This document shows positions 54,720 through 63,871 of a DNA stretch of 64,000 nucleotides, in pieces. The notes below the pieces were generated by a model. The model saw only the letters and a program-made list of their open reading frames with translations, searched no databases and was not told the origin of the DNA. This stretch comes from an uncultured Methanomicrobiales archaeon (GTDB lineage: Archaea; Halobacteriota; Methanomicrobia; Methanomicrobiales; Methanospirillaceae), in assembly GCA_903900025.1 (NCBI GenBank), contig CAIULN010000020.1:25304-89303 (forward strand), written 5' to 3'. Within the stretch, counting starts at the first letter, position 1; each line of letters starts with the position of its first letter. A program made the translations under genes and the position numbers.

Positions 54720-54780
54720 ATTCCCACCGGGCAAATTATTTAACATCGGGTATGCTACGTTAATCGCAGGATGTGGTGCG

Positions 54781-55062
54781 ATGCACAAAGAAGAACTGAT
54801 CCAGCTTCATCAGATGCTCTATGACGTCAAAACGTACCTCGAGACCTTGAACCCGAACCTCAAATTTTCACAATACACATCATTGAAGATCACACCGTCA
54901 CAGCAGCATAAGAGCAAGATGGAACACAAATATGCCATTTTTGTGCTCGGGACCGAGATTGCCAATGCAATGAAGGATGTGGATTATACCTCATCAAGCC
55001 GGATATCCGCCCGGATGAAGGAGCTTGCTGATAAAGCGTTAAAAGAGATGGAATTTTCATAA
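54781..55062 (+). CDS. UPF0058 family protein
   Basis: The 93-residue helical protein MHKEELIQLHQMLYDVKTYLE is typical of UPF0058, a small archaeal family of unknown role. It has no metal or nucleotide motif. It follows dnaG by 61 bases; the dnaG/UPF0058 pairing may reflect RNA metabolism. Confidence 0.85.
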   Translation: MHKEELIQLHQMLYDVKTYLETLNPNLKFSQYTSLKITPSQQHKSKMEHKYAIFVLGTEIANAMKDVDYTSSSRISARMKELADKALKEMEFS

Positions 55063-55170
55063 AATTTTATTTTATTCACGATCACGCCTGTCACCTTCAT
55101 ACCTTTTTGTTATATTTTGCAGCGGCTGTTCAAGCATATCTTAAAATTGCCAGAGAGGTGATGATCGGAT

Positions 55171-56106
55171 ATGAAATATTACACCGGCACCGAAAAAGGG
55201 CTTAACCTTAAAGAGGTCAACCGTGCGGTGGAACAGGCATTTGCCGATCACGGGAAGGATCTTGTCCAGATGCCCCCCAAGATCTATGTGACCCTGCCTC
55301 AGGGCGATTTCCGGACAATGCCTGCATATCTCCCCTCTCTTGGCATTGCCGGTGTGAAAATCGTCAATGTTCATCCCGACAACCCGGCAAGAGGTCTGCC
55401 TACCGTCATGGCCCTCACCGTAATCCTCGATATTCCTACCGGAAAACCAGAGGCAATCATCAATGCAACCCATCTCACCGATTTGAGGACCGGTGCTGCA
55501 GGGGCAGTTGCATGCAAGTACCTTTCACCCAAAAAAGAGGTCGTTTTGGGACTTGTCGGAACGGGCAGGCAGGCGCAGGCACAGGTCGCTGCAATCGGGC
55601 AGGAGATTACCATCAACGAGATTCTTGTCTGGAGCAGAAACCCGGTCCATGCTGAACGGTTCTCAACAGATATCCAGGGGATCCAATGCCATAGTACATC
55701 CATCGAACGGGTATGCGATTGTGATGTGCTGGTCACAACGACCCCTTCAAAAACACCATTGGTGATGAGTGGCTGGGTTCATGAGGGGACCCACATCAAT
55801 GCAATCGGTGCAGACGCCCCGGGAAAAGAAGAACTGGAACCTGCGCTCCTGTCCCGTGCGAGCGTCTTTGTTGATGATATGGCGCAGGCGGTTCATTCAG
55901 GGGAGATCAATGTGCCGATCCAAAAAGGGTTATTCTCAAAAGAGAAGGTTGCCGGAACCCTCGGAGAAATTATTATTGGGAAAAAGGGGCGGAAACGGCA
56001 GAGTGAGATCACCATCTTTGATTCTACAGGACTTGCCATCCAGGATCTCGCTATCGCAAAGATTGCCATGATGCATGGAACGGCCATCGTGCTGCCTTTC
56101 GCTTGA
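55171..56106 (+). CDS. Ornithine cyclodeaminase/alanine dehydrogenase family protein
   Basis: The 311-residue protein has ARGLPTVMALTVILD, TDLRTGAAGAVACKYLSPK and the NAD loop LGLVGTGRQAQAQVAAI, all of the OCD/mu-crystallin family. Archaeal members include alanine dehydrogenases; ornithine cyclodeaminase (proline from ornithine) is the other known activity. Both fit the substrate-binding Lys/Arg residues here, so I do not choose. Convergent with the tes gene. Confidence 0.85.
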   Translation: MKYYTGTEKGLNLKEVNRAVEQAFADHGKDLVQMPPKIYVTLPQGDFRTMPAYLPSLGIAGVKIVNVHPDNPARGLPTVMALTVILDIPTGKPEAIINATHLTDLRTGAAGAVACKYLSPKKEVVLGLVGTGRQAQAQVAAIGQEITINEILVWSRNPVHAERFSTDIQGIQCHSTSIERVCDCDVLVTTTPSKTPLVMSGWVHEGTHINAIGADAPGKEELEPALLSRASVFVDDMAQAVHSGEINVPIQKGLFSKEKVAGTLGEIIIGKKGRKRQSEITIFDSTGLAIQDLAIAKIAMMHGTAIVLPFA

Positions 56107-56130
56107 AATGGTAAAAAGGAACTAAAAAAT

Positions 56131-57591
56131 TTAAGGTTTTTTGGCAAATTTTTTCCAGACCTGTTCGCGGTATACCGGCCCGCTGTTGTAGGTGCAGAAA
56201 GGAATAAGTCGTCCGTCGGGTGTCGCATAATGGATACAACAGCGCTGTACGCGCTCGAGATCGTAGTTGTAGCGGTCCATAAAGTGCATGGTCCCGATGA
56301 ATAACGCGTTCCAGTGGAATTCACGGAGCGCGTCGAAGTTCTGCCCGATCAGCGTCTTTCCGATCAGCTTCCAGAATTCAGCAGTATTGCTCTGCTCGCC
56401 TTTCTTTACCGATTCATGAAGGTTTTTGACACCCTCGATGAGTGCCTTGTATTTGTTGATCGTACCTCCCTTTTTCAGGGTCTCAGCCATCTTTTCAATT
56501 GATTCAAACAGGCTGTCAACATCAACCATCCGGTTCACCGTGACCATGCCTTCCTTGGTGACGAATACATATGTGGCCGCACCGCAGTGCTGGTGAGCGG
56601 TGAACCTGACCTGGGGTTTACCGGTATATGCTTCAACGAGATCGGAGAACGGCAGGACACAGGGCACCGGATAAAAATCATCCTTTTTTATGACACCTTT
56701 TGTCTGGCTCTCTATCCTGGCTAACACTTCCGGGATGGTGATCCTTGACTTATTGATGTCGTCATCGCTCGCAGCACCGGTAAATGCCACTGGCTGGAAA
56801 TTAACCCCGCGCACGACAGATATATGATCAGCGGCGAACCGGATAATGGCACCGAGTTCCCCATCATTTTTCCCCCGGATTACCGTCGGCACGAGAACGC
56901 ACCCGAGCCCGATATTCTGTAAATTCTCGATTGCCTTTTTGTGCATCTTTAAATGAGGGTTTGTTTTCTGGGAAACGCCATCAAAATGAAGGTATACCGT
57001 GTTGAGCCCTGCGTCCTTGAGTTTTTTTACATACTCAGCATCTTTGGCAAACCTGACACCGTTGGTTGCGATCTGCACCTGCGGAAATCCCATCTCCTTT
57101 GCCTTTTTGATGATCTCCACAAGATCGTTGCGCATGGTGGGTTCTCCGCCGGAAAACTGGACCGCCGGAGTTGGCACCGGTTTTTCGGAGCGGAGGACCT
57201 CCATCATCCTGACAATATCTTCAAACGGAGGTTCATATTCAAACCCGCAGGCACGGGCGTTGGCAAAACAGAAATCACAGTCGAGATTGCAGCGGTTCGT
57301 GAGGTCGATATTTGCGAGCAGGGTCTGGGAATGATGGTTGGGGCACAGGCCGCACGCGGTCGGGCAGCCCTCCGCCGAAGAAGTACTTTGGGGATTGGAA
57401 ATTCCACCCCCAACGGCATCGTACCGTTCAAACCGGTGATACATGAGAGGATCAGCCCAGTAAATATGCCGGAACGCCCCGTGCTCTTTACACGTGCGTT
57501 TCAGCCAGATCTTTCCCTCTTCTTCAACAATATCCGCCGGAATCACTGAATTGCATGTGGGGCAGAGACTTTTTGTTCTTTTGATTAACAT
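56131..57591 (-). CDS. tes: Tetraether lipid synthase homologue (radical SAM, Tes/MJ0619-like)
   Basis: The 486-residue radical SAM protein has N-terminal Cys ligands (CPTCNSVIPADI, EGCPTACGLCPNHH), the SAM-cluster motif Cys101-Cys105-Cys108 (RCNLDCDFCF), FSGGEPTMRNDLVEI, and C-terminal auxiliary cluster cysteines (FTAHQHCG, RCCIHYATPDGRLIPFC). This is the order of Tes, which joins the phytanyl chains of two archaeol lipids into membrane-spanning tetraethers; MJ0619 was earlier described as a pterin methyltransferase. The divergent neighbour is carS (archaeal lipid synthesis), supporting the lipid role. Confidence 0.82.
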   Translation of the reverse strand: MLIKRTKSLCPTCNSVIPADIVEEEGKIWLKRTCKEHGAFRHIYWADPLMYHRFERYDAVGGGISNPQSTSSAEGCPTACGLCPNHHSQTLLANIDLTNRCNLDCDFCFANARACGFEYEPPFEDIVRMMEVLRSEKPVPTPAVQFSGGEPTMRNDLVEIIKKAKEMGFPQVQIATNGVRFAKDAEYVKKLKDAGLNTVYLHFDGVSQKTNPHLKMHKKAIENLQNIGLGCVLVPTVIRGKNDGELGAIIRFAADHISVVRGVNFQPVAFTGAASDDDINKSRITIPEVLARIESQTKGVIKKDDFYPVPCVLPFSDLVEAYTGKPQVRFTAHQHCGAATYVFVTKEGMVTVNRMVDVDSLFESIEKMAETLKKGGTINKYKALIEGVKNLHESVKKGEQSNTAEFWKLIGKTLIGQNFDALREFHWNALFIGTMHFMDRYNYDLERVQRCCIHYATPDGRLIPFCTYNSGPVYREQVWKKFAKKP

Positions 57592-57668
57592 CCATGTCCC
57601 CCGGTTAGCCTATTTAGAAACCCAAATGGAGTAACTTTAATGTTTGTATCTGCTGTTTATTACAGGTA

Positions 57669-58232
57669 TTGGAGTGCTACATTATTAGTATTGAATCCTT
57701 CATAATACCATTGCTCTCGGCCATCTGGATCATGCTGCCAGCGTACGTTCCGAACCCGATCGCTGCACTATTCGGTGGAGGTACACCGATTGACTTTGGC
57801 AAGAATTCTCCTGACAGGCGCAGGATACTGGGGGATGGGAAAACCTACCGGGGCCTTTTTTTCGGCGTTCTTGGAGGTGTCGGCATAGGGCTCTTGCAGA
57901 TCTGGCTTTCGGGCATGTACGGTTTACCCAGTCTCCCGCTTCACACATACCTCTCTGTTGCCCTCCTTGCATCCGGTGCACTCCTTGGAGATATATGCAA
58001 GAGTTACTTCAAAAGGCGACTCGGAAAAAAGAGGGGTGAGAAATGGCCGATTGCCGACCAGTATGATCTTGTTTCCGGCGCATTCATTCTCATGCTCCTG
58101 TTTGATCCGTCATGGATTCTTACCTATGTAACGCTTCCCGTCCTTACCATCATCCTGATTCTCACTCCTGTCCTTCACAGGGCGGTAAACATGTTCGGTT
58201 ATCTCGTTGGTGTCAAGGAGGTACCATGGTGA
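57669..58232 (+). CDS. carS: CDP-archaeol synthase
   Basis: The 187-residue membrane enzyme has MLPAYVPNPIAALFGGGTPIDFG, RRILGDGKTYRGLFFGVLGG and FKRRLGKKRGEKWPIADQYD, the CarS blocks. It activates unsaturated archaeol with CTP, the step before head-group attachment. The start is uncertain: TTG 57669 gives an N-terminal membrane span as expected, while the first ATG (57732) would cut it. Divergent from tes with a 77-base shared promoter region, and coupled to pyrE (7-base overlap). Confidence 0.92.
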   Translation: MECYIISIESFIIPLLSAIWIMLPAYVPNPIAALFGGGTPIDFGKNSPDRRRILGDGKTYRGLFFGVLGGVGIGLLQIWLSGMYGLPSLPLHTYLSVALLASGALLGDICKSYFKRRLGKKRGEKWPIADQYDLVSGAFILMLLFDPSWILTYVTLPVLTIILILTPVLHRAVNMFGYLVGVKEVPW

Positions 58233-58732
58233 ACCAGATTGCAGACCAGTTAATAAAATTCAAGGCAATTGAATTTGGCGAATTCACGCTCGCATCCGGT
58301 GCAAAGAGCCCGTATTACATCGATGTAAAATCTGCAGTAACAAACCCGGAACTCCTCTTTTCAATTGTGCGGACAATCGCCAGGACACATGAGTTCGATG
58401 CCGTAGCCGGCGTTGCAATCGGAGGAGTCCCCCTTGCGGTCGCAACCGCGCTTGTCAGCAGAAAACCCTATGCGATCATCCGGGCTGCGGAAAAGGGGCA
58501 TGGCAAGAAAGATGTGATCATTGGGAGTGTGCGTGATAAAAATGTCCTCCTTATCGAAGATGTCACAACATCGGGAGGTTCCGCCCTCCATGGGGTTGAG
58601 GCGCTGCGGGAGGCGGGAGCACGGATCGATCGCGTGGTTACGGTCGTTGACCGGGAACAGGGTGCAGCTGAAATGCTCAAACAACACGGTGTCCGGCTCA
58701 TTCCACTTGTCAGGGTCAGTGAACTGCTTTAG
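58226..58732 (+). CDS. pyrE: Orotate phosphoribosyltransferase
   Basis: The 168-residue protein has GEFTLASGAKSPYYIDVKSA, the PRPP motif NVLLIEDVTTSGGSALHG and the flexible loop RAAEKGHGKKDVI. It converts orotate to OMP. ATG 58226 has AAGGAGGT five bases upstream and lies inside the end of carS. Confidence 0.95.
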   Translation: MVNQIADQLIKFKAIEFGEFTLASGAKSPYYIDVKSAVTNPELLFSIVRTIARTHEFDAVAGVAIGGVPLAVATALVSRKPYAIIRAAEKGHGKKDVIIGSVRDKNVLLIEDVTTSGGSALHGVEALREAGARIDRVVTVVDREQGAAEMLKQHGVRLIPLVRVSELL

Positions 58733-58763
58733 CATAAGGAATTTTTAGGGTGAACTCGTAGAT

Positions 58764-60056
58764 ATGGATATGAAGATACTCGTGGTAGGCGGTGGCGGGC
58801 GCGAGCATGCCATCGCCCGGGCGCTCTCCCGTTGCAATGGTCTGCAGCTCTTCTCAGTCATGGCAACAAAGAACCCGGGTATCTCACAACTGGCAAAAAA
58901 AACCCTCATCCACAAGGAAACTGATGCATCCGGTGTTGTCGGTTTTGCAAAAGAGGTCGGGGCAGATTATGCCTTCATCGGACCGGAAGCCCCGCTTGAA
59001 GCAGGTATTGTCGATGATCTTGAACGGGCAGGTGTGGCATGTGTCGGTCCGGGTCGTGCAGCAGCGAGGTTGGAAACGGACAAGGGGTTCTGCCGTGAGA
59101 TGATGGCACGGCACGGAATCGCCGGCTGCCCGAATTACCGGATCTGTCATTCCGTGGACGAGGCAGTCTCTTTTATCAGGGATTACGGCGGCGAACTGGC
59201 GATAAAACCCATCGGGCTCACCGGGGGGAAAGGAGTCCGGATTATGGGCGAGCAGGTCGATGCTGCCGGAGCAATCTCCTATGTCAGGCAACTTGGCGGA
59301 AACGTGGTGCTTGAGGAACGTTTGATCGGCGAAGAGTTCACCCTGCAGGCGTTTGTTGACGGCTCGCACCTTGTTTCTATGCCGCTTGTCCAGGACCACA
59401 AACGTGCTTTTGAGGGGGATACCGGCCCGAACACCGGGGGAATGGGGTCGTATTCAATGCCGGACCACATGCTCCCCTTTGTATCCCGAAAAGACCATAA
59501 CACCGCACTTGACATTATGAAATCAATTGTTGCAGTAATGAGTAAGATCCAAGAGCCCTACAAAGGTGTCCTGTACGGCCAGTTCATGAATACGGCCGAT
59601 GGACCAAAAGTGATTGAGTTCAATGCACGGTTTGGCGATCCTGAGGCGATGAATGTGCTCTCTCTCCTGACATCTGATCTTGGCGATACGGTTGCCAGGA
59701 TTACGGAAGGTTCGCTTTCTTCTGCCCGCGTACGCTTCGAAAACGCAGCGACTGTCTGCAAGTATATTGTTCCGGAAGGATATCCCGATGCCCCTCATGC
59801 AGGGGATAAACTGACAATCGGGCATCCCGGTACGGCGTTGCTCTATTATGCCAATGTTGAGGACAGGGACGGTCAGTTGTTCACCCGCAACTCCCGTACA
59901 CTTGCCTTTGTAGGTATCGGTCCGACCCTTGAGGGAGCGGAGAAGAGCGCGGAGGGTGCGGCATCATCCGTCGAGGGACATGTCAGACACCGGAGGGATA
60001 TTGGTACAACCGATCTCGTGAACAAACGCTGCAACCATATGAAGGAGCTTCGATGA
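58764..60056 (+). CDS. purD: Phosphoribosylamine-glycine ligase
   Basis: The 430-residue ATP-grasp enzyme has [52 protein letters not shown], and [18 protein letters not shown]. It makes GAR in purine synthesis. It overlaps argF by 4 bases and follows pyrE by 31. Confidence 0.95.
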   Translation: MDMKILVVGGGGREHAIARALSRCNGLQLFSVMATKNPGISQLAKKTLIHKETDASGVVGFAKEVGADYAFIGPEAPLEAGIVDDLERAGVACVGPGRAAARLETDKGFCREMMARHGIAGCPNYRICHSVDEAVSFIRDYGGELAIKPIGLTGGKGVRIMGEQVDAAGAISYVRQLGGNVVLEERLIGEEFTLQAFVDGSHLVSMPLVQDHKRAFEGDTGPNTGGMGSYSMPDHMLPFVSRKDHNTALDIMKSIVAVMSKIQEPYKGVLYGQFMNTADGPKVIEFNARFGDPEAMNVLSLLTSDLGDTVARITEGSLSSARVRFENAATVCKYIVPEGYPDAPHAGDKLTIGHPGTALLYYANVEDRDGQLFTRNSRTLAFVGIGPTLEGAEKSAEGAASSVEGHVRHRRDIGTTDLVNKRCNHMKELR

Positions 60057-60979
60057 TGAAGGATTTCATCTCAATTCTTGATATTACAGATGATGAACTC
60101 GGGCACATTCTCTCTGACGCGATTCACCTGAAGAAACTGCGTGCCGCAGGAACGCCCCACGAATTGCTGCGGGGAAAGAGCCTTGCCATGATCTTCGAGA
60201 AGTCCTCTACACGGACACACATCTCATTCGAAGTCGGGATGAATGAACTGGGGGGCCATCCCCTTTTTCTGTCAACCCGTGACCTGCAGATCGGCAGGGG
60301 TGAGGAGATACGGGATACCGCACGCGTTGCTTCCCGTTATGTATCCGCAGTGATGATCCGGGCATACAAGCACAGCACTATCGAAGAATTCGCGCGGTTT
60401 GCAGCGGTACCTGTCATCAACGGGCTCTCTGACCGGGAACACCCATGTCAGCTCCTGGCAGACATCATGACGATCAATGAGCATTTCGGGCACCTCAAAG
60501 GGCTGCGAGTCGCATGGATAGGTGATGGGAACAATGTCTGCAATTCCCTCATCCTGTCATCCGCCTTAACGGGCATGGAAGTTGTTGTGGCAAGTCCGAA
60601 AGGGTATGGGCCCAAAAGAAAAATTCTTAGCCATTCCAAAGGGATCGGCGGCAGGATCCATCTGACTCGTTCGCCAGAGGATGCTGCGAGGGATGCGGAC
60701 GTGATTGTCACCGACACATGGGTATCAATGGGGGACGAGAACGAGCGCGACGAAAGGCTCCGGGCGTTCAAGGGATATACGGTGGATGAACACCTCTTAA
60801 AGCTCGCATCTCCCGATGCCCGGGTGCTCCATTGCCTTCCCGCTCACCGGGGTGAAGAGATCAGCGGTGAAGTTATCGATGGAGACCAGAGTCTTGTCTG
60901 GGAAGAGGCAGAAAACCGGTTACATGCCCAGAAAGCGCTCTTACTATCGCTCCTGAATAGGAGGGAAGAGATCTGCTAA
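60053..60979 (+). CDS. argF: Ornithine carbamoyltransferase
   Basis: The 308-residue enzyme has the carbamoyl-phosphate loop [25 protein letters not shown] and the ornithine site [14 protein letters not shown]. The first motif reads STRTH where STRTR is usual; the last Arg is not strictly conserved, so activity is likely kept. It catalyses citrulline formation for arginine. It ends six bases before the 3' end of a convergent small gene. Confidence 0.95.
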   Translation: MMKDFISILDITDDELGHILSDAIHLKKLRAAGTPHELLRGKSLAMIFEKSSTRTHISFEVGMNELGGHPLFLSTRDLQIGRGEEIRDTARVASRYVSAVMIRAYKHSTIEEFARFAAVPVINGLSDREHPCQLLADIMTINEHFGHLKGLRVAWIGDGNNVCNSLILSSALTGMEVVVASPKGYGPKRKILSHSKGIGGRIHLTRSPEDAARDADVIVTDTWVSMGDENERDERLRAFKGYTVDEHLLKLASPDARVLHCLPAHRGEEISGEVIDGDQSLVWEEAENRLHAQKALLLSLLNRREEIC

Positions 60980-60984
60980 AAAAA

Positions 60985-61221
60985 TCAGGATGGTTTGACA
61001 AAATCTTCAAGCCGCTGGAGCATGTATTTTTCAACCTGCTCCACAATCTCCCTTTTGCCGCGGAATGCAAGGAGTTCGCGTTCATCGCCCTCCATGTTTG
61101 CAAACCGGATCCGTTCCTTGCGTTCAACCAGTTTAACATCAAATTTTAGTACCACTTCCCGTATGATCGACCGTGGGACCCCGGGAGGGATAAGCACATC
61201 AAACAGTCCTTCATCTGCCAT
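60985..61221 (-). CDS. Small conserved protein downstream of methanogenesis marker 14
   Basis: The 78-residue protein (LIPPGVPRSIIREVVLKFDVKL, ANMEGDERELLAFRGKREIV) is a compact alpha/beta sequence without cysteine. I do not know the family name; it appears to be a small methanogen protein. It follows the marker 14 gene by 14 bases in the same direction, so it is probably cotranscribed and functionally linked. Confidence 0.65.
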   Translation of the reverse strand: MADEGLFDVLIPPGVPRSIIREVVLKFDVKLVERKERIRFANMEGDERELLAFRGKREIVEQVEKYMLQRLEDFVKPS

Positions 61222-61235
61222 ACAGTTCTCCTTTC

Positions 61236-62735
61236 TTATTTTCCAATCTTAATCCGACGGTTCATGATACAGGGTCCAGCCCGTACTCCCCCGATGGGGT
61301 TTTTGGGCTTGCCCAGTGAGTTCATGCACCTGCCCATGAGAGCAGCCCCACGGGCAAGCCCGTCATCGACAAAGACCACATGATCATTGGGTTCATCAAA
61401 GATATTGCGTTCTATTATCCCATCCAAGATATAATCAGGTTTTCTGCCCGAGATGGCTGCCCGTCCGGTAAACCCGATCGATGCATTCGGTGGTACAAGG
61501 TTCTGTTCAATCGCCACATCAATCAGCCGCAATGCCATCCGGGCACAGACGCGGTCAACAACCTCATTGAGCGTGGCAAGGTTGTATTTTTTATACAGTT
61601 CAGACCCGATAACGACAAGGTCATCAAGTTCACTGCTGTTTGTACCGCAGTCTGACCCGATCATCGCAATACCCGACTCCATTGCGAGTTTTGCATTCAC
61701 CGGTACCCGCCCGAACCTGTTGCGTTCGGGTGGTACAATCCTGATATCGATATGTTTGTGGCAACGCTCAACATACTCGTCAATGACTTTTTTATTGCCG
61801 CCCCGGAACAATCCACCCGTAATGCTGTGTTCACCAAAGACATCAAGAGCCGTCCCAGTCCGTTCGTGGACAAGCCCGGTCCCGCGGACGATTGCATCAG
61901 GGATGGCACCGGCAAGTCCGCAGAAGTTACCAACGGTCTTGGCAAAGGGATTCAGGGCGTCTCTTGCGACATCGCTCGTAATCCTGCCGTCAAGCGTGGT
62001 GCCGAAATCGATGGAAAGGCACGGGTTCCGGAAATCGACCGGCGTCCATTTTGCCCCTTCCTTAATACCTGCCATCGCCAGTTCGCCTTCCATCTCGTTT
62101 GCGACCATCTCGACACCAGTCGAACCTACGGGGGGTATCACGCCGGCAACGGCGCCGACAAAAACCACTTTGTCAGCATAACTGAATGGCTGGAGTTTCA
62201 CAGACTGGTTTTCTTTTGACATCGGTGGTGTCATTTTTCGCGGGGGGACGCCCGCAATCAGGCAGCCGTTGGCCAGTGCAATAACAAAATCCCCGATCTG
62301 ATCCGGGGACTCCATCTCCGCGACAACCCCGGTACTGCGGACAACAAAATCAAGATCGGTGTTTACATCAAGATGGGCTTCTTCGTGGCACTTAAGGAGG
62401 GTGTCACGCACGAGTTCGGTCACCGATTCCCGTGTCAGCTCGGTGCCGTCCAGTGTCGCACCAAATATGGTTTCTCCGGGTTTGGGCGGGCGGATATCCC
62501 GGGACATGCTCACGTGCTTATTGATCACGTACGACATGCCAGTCTCGAGGTTAACACCGGTAAGGATGCATTTGGTGGTTGTGTTTCCCATCTCAACGGA
62601 CGCCACAATAAAATAGGGCTTGTTTTTATATTCGGGAAACATCATCCCGGCACCGTGGATTATTGAAGGGGGAGGAGGACTCTGGACGATATGGGGTTTT
62701 GGTTTTAATAAGCGACTAAAAAAATTGGCGCACAT
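61236..62735 (-). CDS. Methanogenesis marker 14 protein (ASKHA-like)
   Basis: The 499-residue protein has FIVASVEMGNTTTKCILTG, an actin-like phosphate loop, LSIDFGTTLDGRITSDVA, GAIPDAIVRGTGLVHE, IGSDCGTNSSELDDLVVIGSE and GFTGRAAISGRKPD. I assign it as methanogenesis marker 14 from memory of that family: present in methanogens, absent elsewhere, ASKHA-type ATPase fold, like corrinoid-reactivating proteins. Its role is unknown, but the fold suggests ATP-driven activation of a methanogenic cofactor enzyme. A TATA-like box sits about 29 bases before ATG 62735, supporting that start and a leaderless message; ATG 62645 is the alternative. Confidence 0.8.
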   Translation of the reverse strand: MCANFFSRLLKPKPHIVQSPPPPSIIHGAGMMFPEYKNKPYFIVASVEMGNTTTKCILTGVNLETGMSYVINKHVSMSRDIRPPKPGETIFGATLDGTELTRESVTELVRDTLLKCHEEAHLDVNTDLDFVVRSTGVVAEMESPDQIGDFVIALANGCLIAGVPPRKMTPPMSKENQSVKLQPFSYADKVVFVGAVAGVIPPVGSTGVEMVANEMEGELAMAGIKEGAKWTPVDFRNPCLSIDFGTTLDGRITSDVARDALNPFAKTVGNFCGLAGAIPDAIVRGTGLVHERTGTALDVFGEHSITGGLFRGGNKKVIDEYVERCHKHIDIRIVPPERNRFGRVPVNAKLAMESGIAMIGSDCGTNSSELDDLVVIGSELYKKYNLATLNEVVDRVCARMALRLIDVAIEQNLVPPNASIGFTGRAAISGRKPDYILDGIIERNIFDEPNDHVVFVDDGLARGAALMGRCMNSLGKPKNPIGGVRAGPCIMNRRIKIGK

Positions 62736-62759
62736 AGTATTTCGATTTTGATTGTATCT

Positions 62760-62768
62760 CTTTATAAT
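62760..62768 (-). promoter_or_regulatory. TATA box of the marker 14 gene
   Basis: Read on the - strand, ATTATAAAG at 62760-62768 is a good archaeal box A centred about 29 bases before the start codon at 62735. Transcription would then start at or next to the ATG, giving a leaderless message. Confidence 0.55.
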
Positions 62769-62977
62769 TTTCTATTCGGTTCGACGGTACAGGTCACAGA
62801 CCAAGGATAGTGCATCTGGTTTCATTGTGGATCCAGTTCCTTTGACCGATACGCTGGAATGAGACATCTAAAGAATGATGGTTCAATTATACACAAATCA
62901 TAAGTAAAACATAAACCCTTGAACACACCATGAAAAGGTAACGGCATTCAATGTCCGTAGGAGAGGAGGTAAGAGAG

Positions 62978-63382
62978 ATGGTCACATTAACCGCGGAAAT
63001 GAAGGAAGTCTTTGCAAAGAATAAGATCTTTGCCATTGCCACCGCATCGAAAACTGGTATGCCGAATGTCGCACCAATGGCAACCGTGCAGATTGTTGCT
63101 GACGATACCATCTGGATCGGGGACAACTATATGGTAAAGACTCTTGCCAATGTGAAGGAAAATCCCCGCATGGCCCTCTACGTCTGGGACCCGGAAAAGA
63201 AGCGCTGTTTCCAGTTCAAGGGGGATGTAACAGTAAAGACGAGCGGCCCGGATTATGAAAAGATCAAGGCGCAGATTAAGGCAAAAGGCCCGCATTATCC
63301 GGCAAAGGGATTACTTATCGTAAAAATCACGGAAGTATTTGATTGTACTCCGGGATCAAATGCCGGAAAAAAGATAGGATGA
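62978..63382 (+). CDS. Pyridoxamine 5'-phosphate oxidase-fold FMN-binding protein
   Basis: The 134-residue split-barrel flavoprotein has IFAIATASKTGMPNVAPMAT, DTIWIGDNYMVKTLANVKENP and VYVWDPEKKR-type context typical of the small PNPOx-like family. It probably binds FMN or F420; the substrate is unknown. ATG 62978 has a perfect GAGGAGGT site 7-8 bases upstream; ATG 62951 is not preceded by one. It is divergent from marker 14. Confidence 0.82.
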   Translation: MVTLTAEMKEVFAKNKIFAIATASKTGMPNVAPMATVQIVADDTIWIGDNYMVKTLANVKENPRMALYVWDPEKKRCFQFKGDVTVKTSGPDYEKIKAQIKAKGPHYPAKGLLIVKITEVFDCTPGSNAGKKIG

Positions 63383-63871
63383 TGAGGCAGATATCGACTC
63401 TTTTTTTAATCAACATTGAAAGTGCGAGGGATATATCCCCAATTCATCTCCCAGATAGATATTTTCTTAACAAATTGGCTCTGTAAAAAACATCCTTTTT
63501 TACTAACGTTCCTGTGGGAATTAATTGTCGCTGGAAAGAGGGGATTGATGAGCGAAGATTTTTAAAAATCCTCAACTTTTCTGCCGTCCCATCAAGAAGG
63601 GCAGAATTGAAAAACTATTCCCAAAGGAATAGTTTTGAGCCGTTTGCCCCCGCATACCAGACGCCGGAGATCGGTTATCTCAAACCCCCGCTCAACGCGA
63701 GCGAGCACCGGAAACAGGAGTTTATCCGGCACTGCCACACCTGTCATCATTTCAATGGGTGATGTGCTCTCCTCACGAAGCCTTCACCAGCACTCTGGAG
63801 AGCGCTGCACATCTTTTTGTGCTACATGTAAATAGTTTGAATTCAAAAAAACTTCCGGTTAGGAAAATACC
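63383..63871. other. Intergenic region with hairpin
   Basis: About 490 bases without a gene I can support. An open frame at 63514-63762 has no ribosome site and ends in a Cys/His cluster (RHCHTCHHF) that could be chance. It contains the perfect hairpin listed at 63611-63636. The last 40 bases lead into the zinc-ribbon gene. Confidence 0.4.
63611..63636. repeat. Perfect 11-bp inverted repeat
   Basis: AAAACTATTCC (63611-63621) is the exact reverse complement of GGAATAGTTTT (63626-63636), with a 4-base CAAA loop. The right arm ends in T4, so it could act as a terminator for rightward transcription, though it is 230 bases past the previous stop. Confidence 0.5.

Noticed and set aside
63514..63762. 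82-residue frame ending RHCHTCHHF.
   Set aside because: The frame runs through the inverted repeat, lacks a ribosome site and has no similarity; I treat it as chance.
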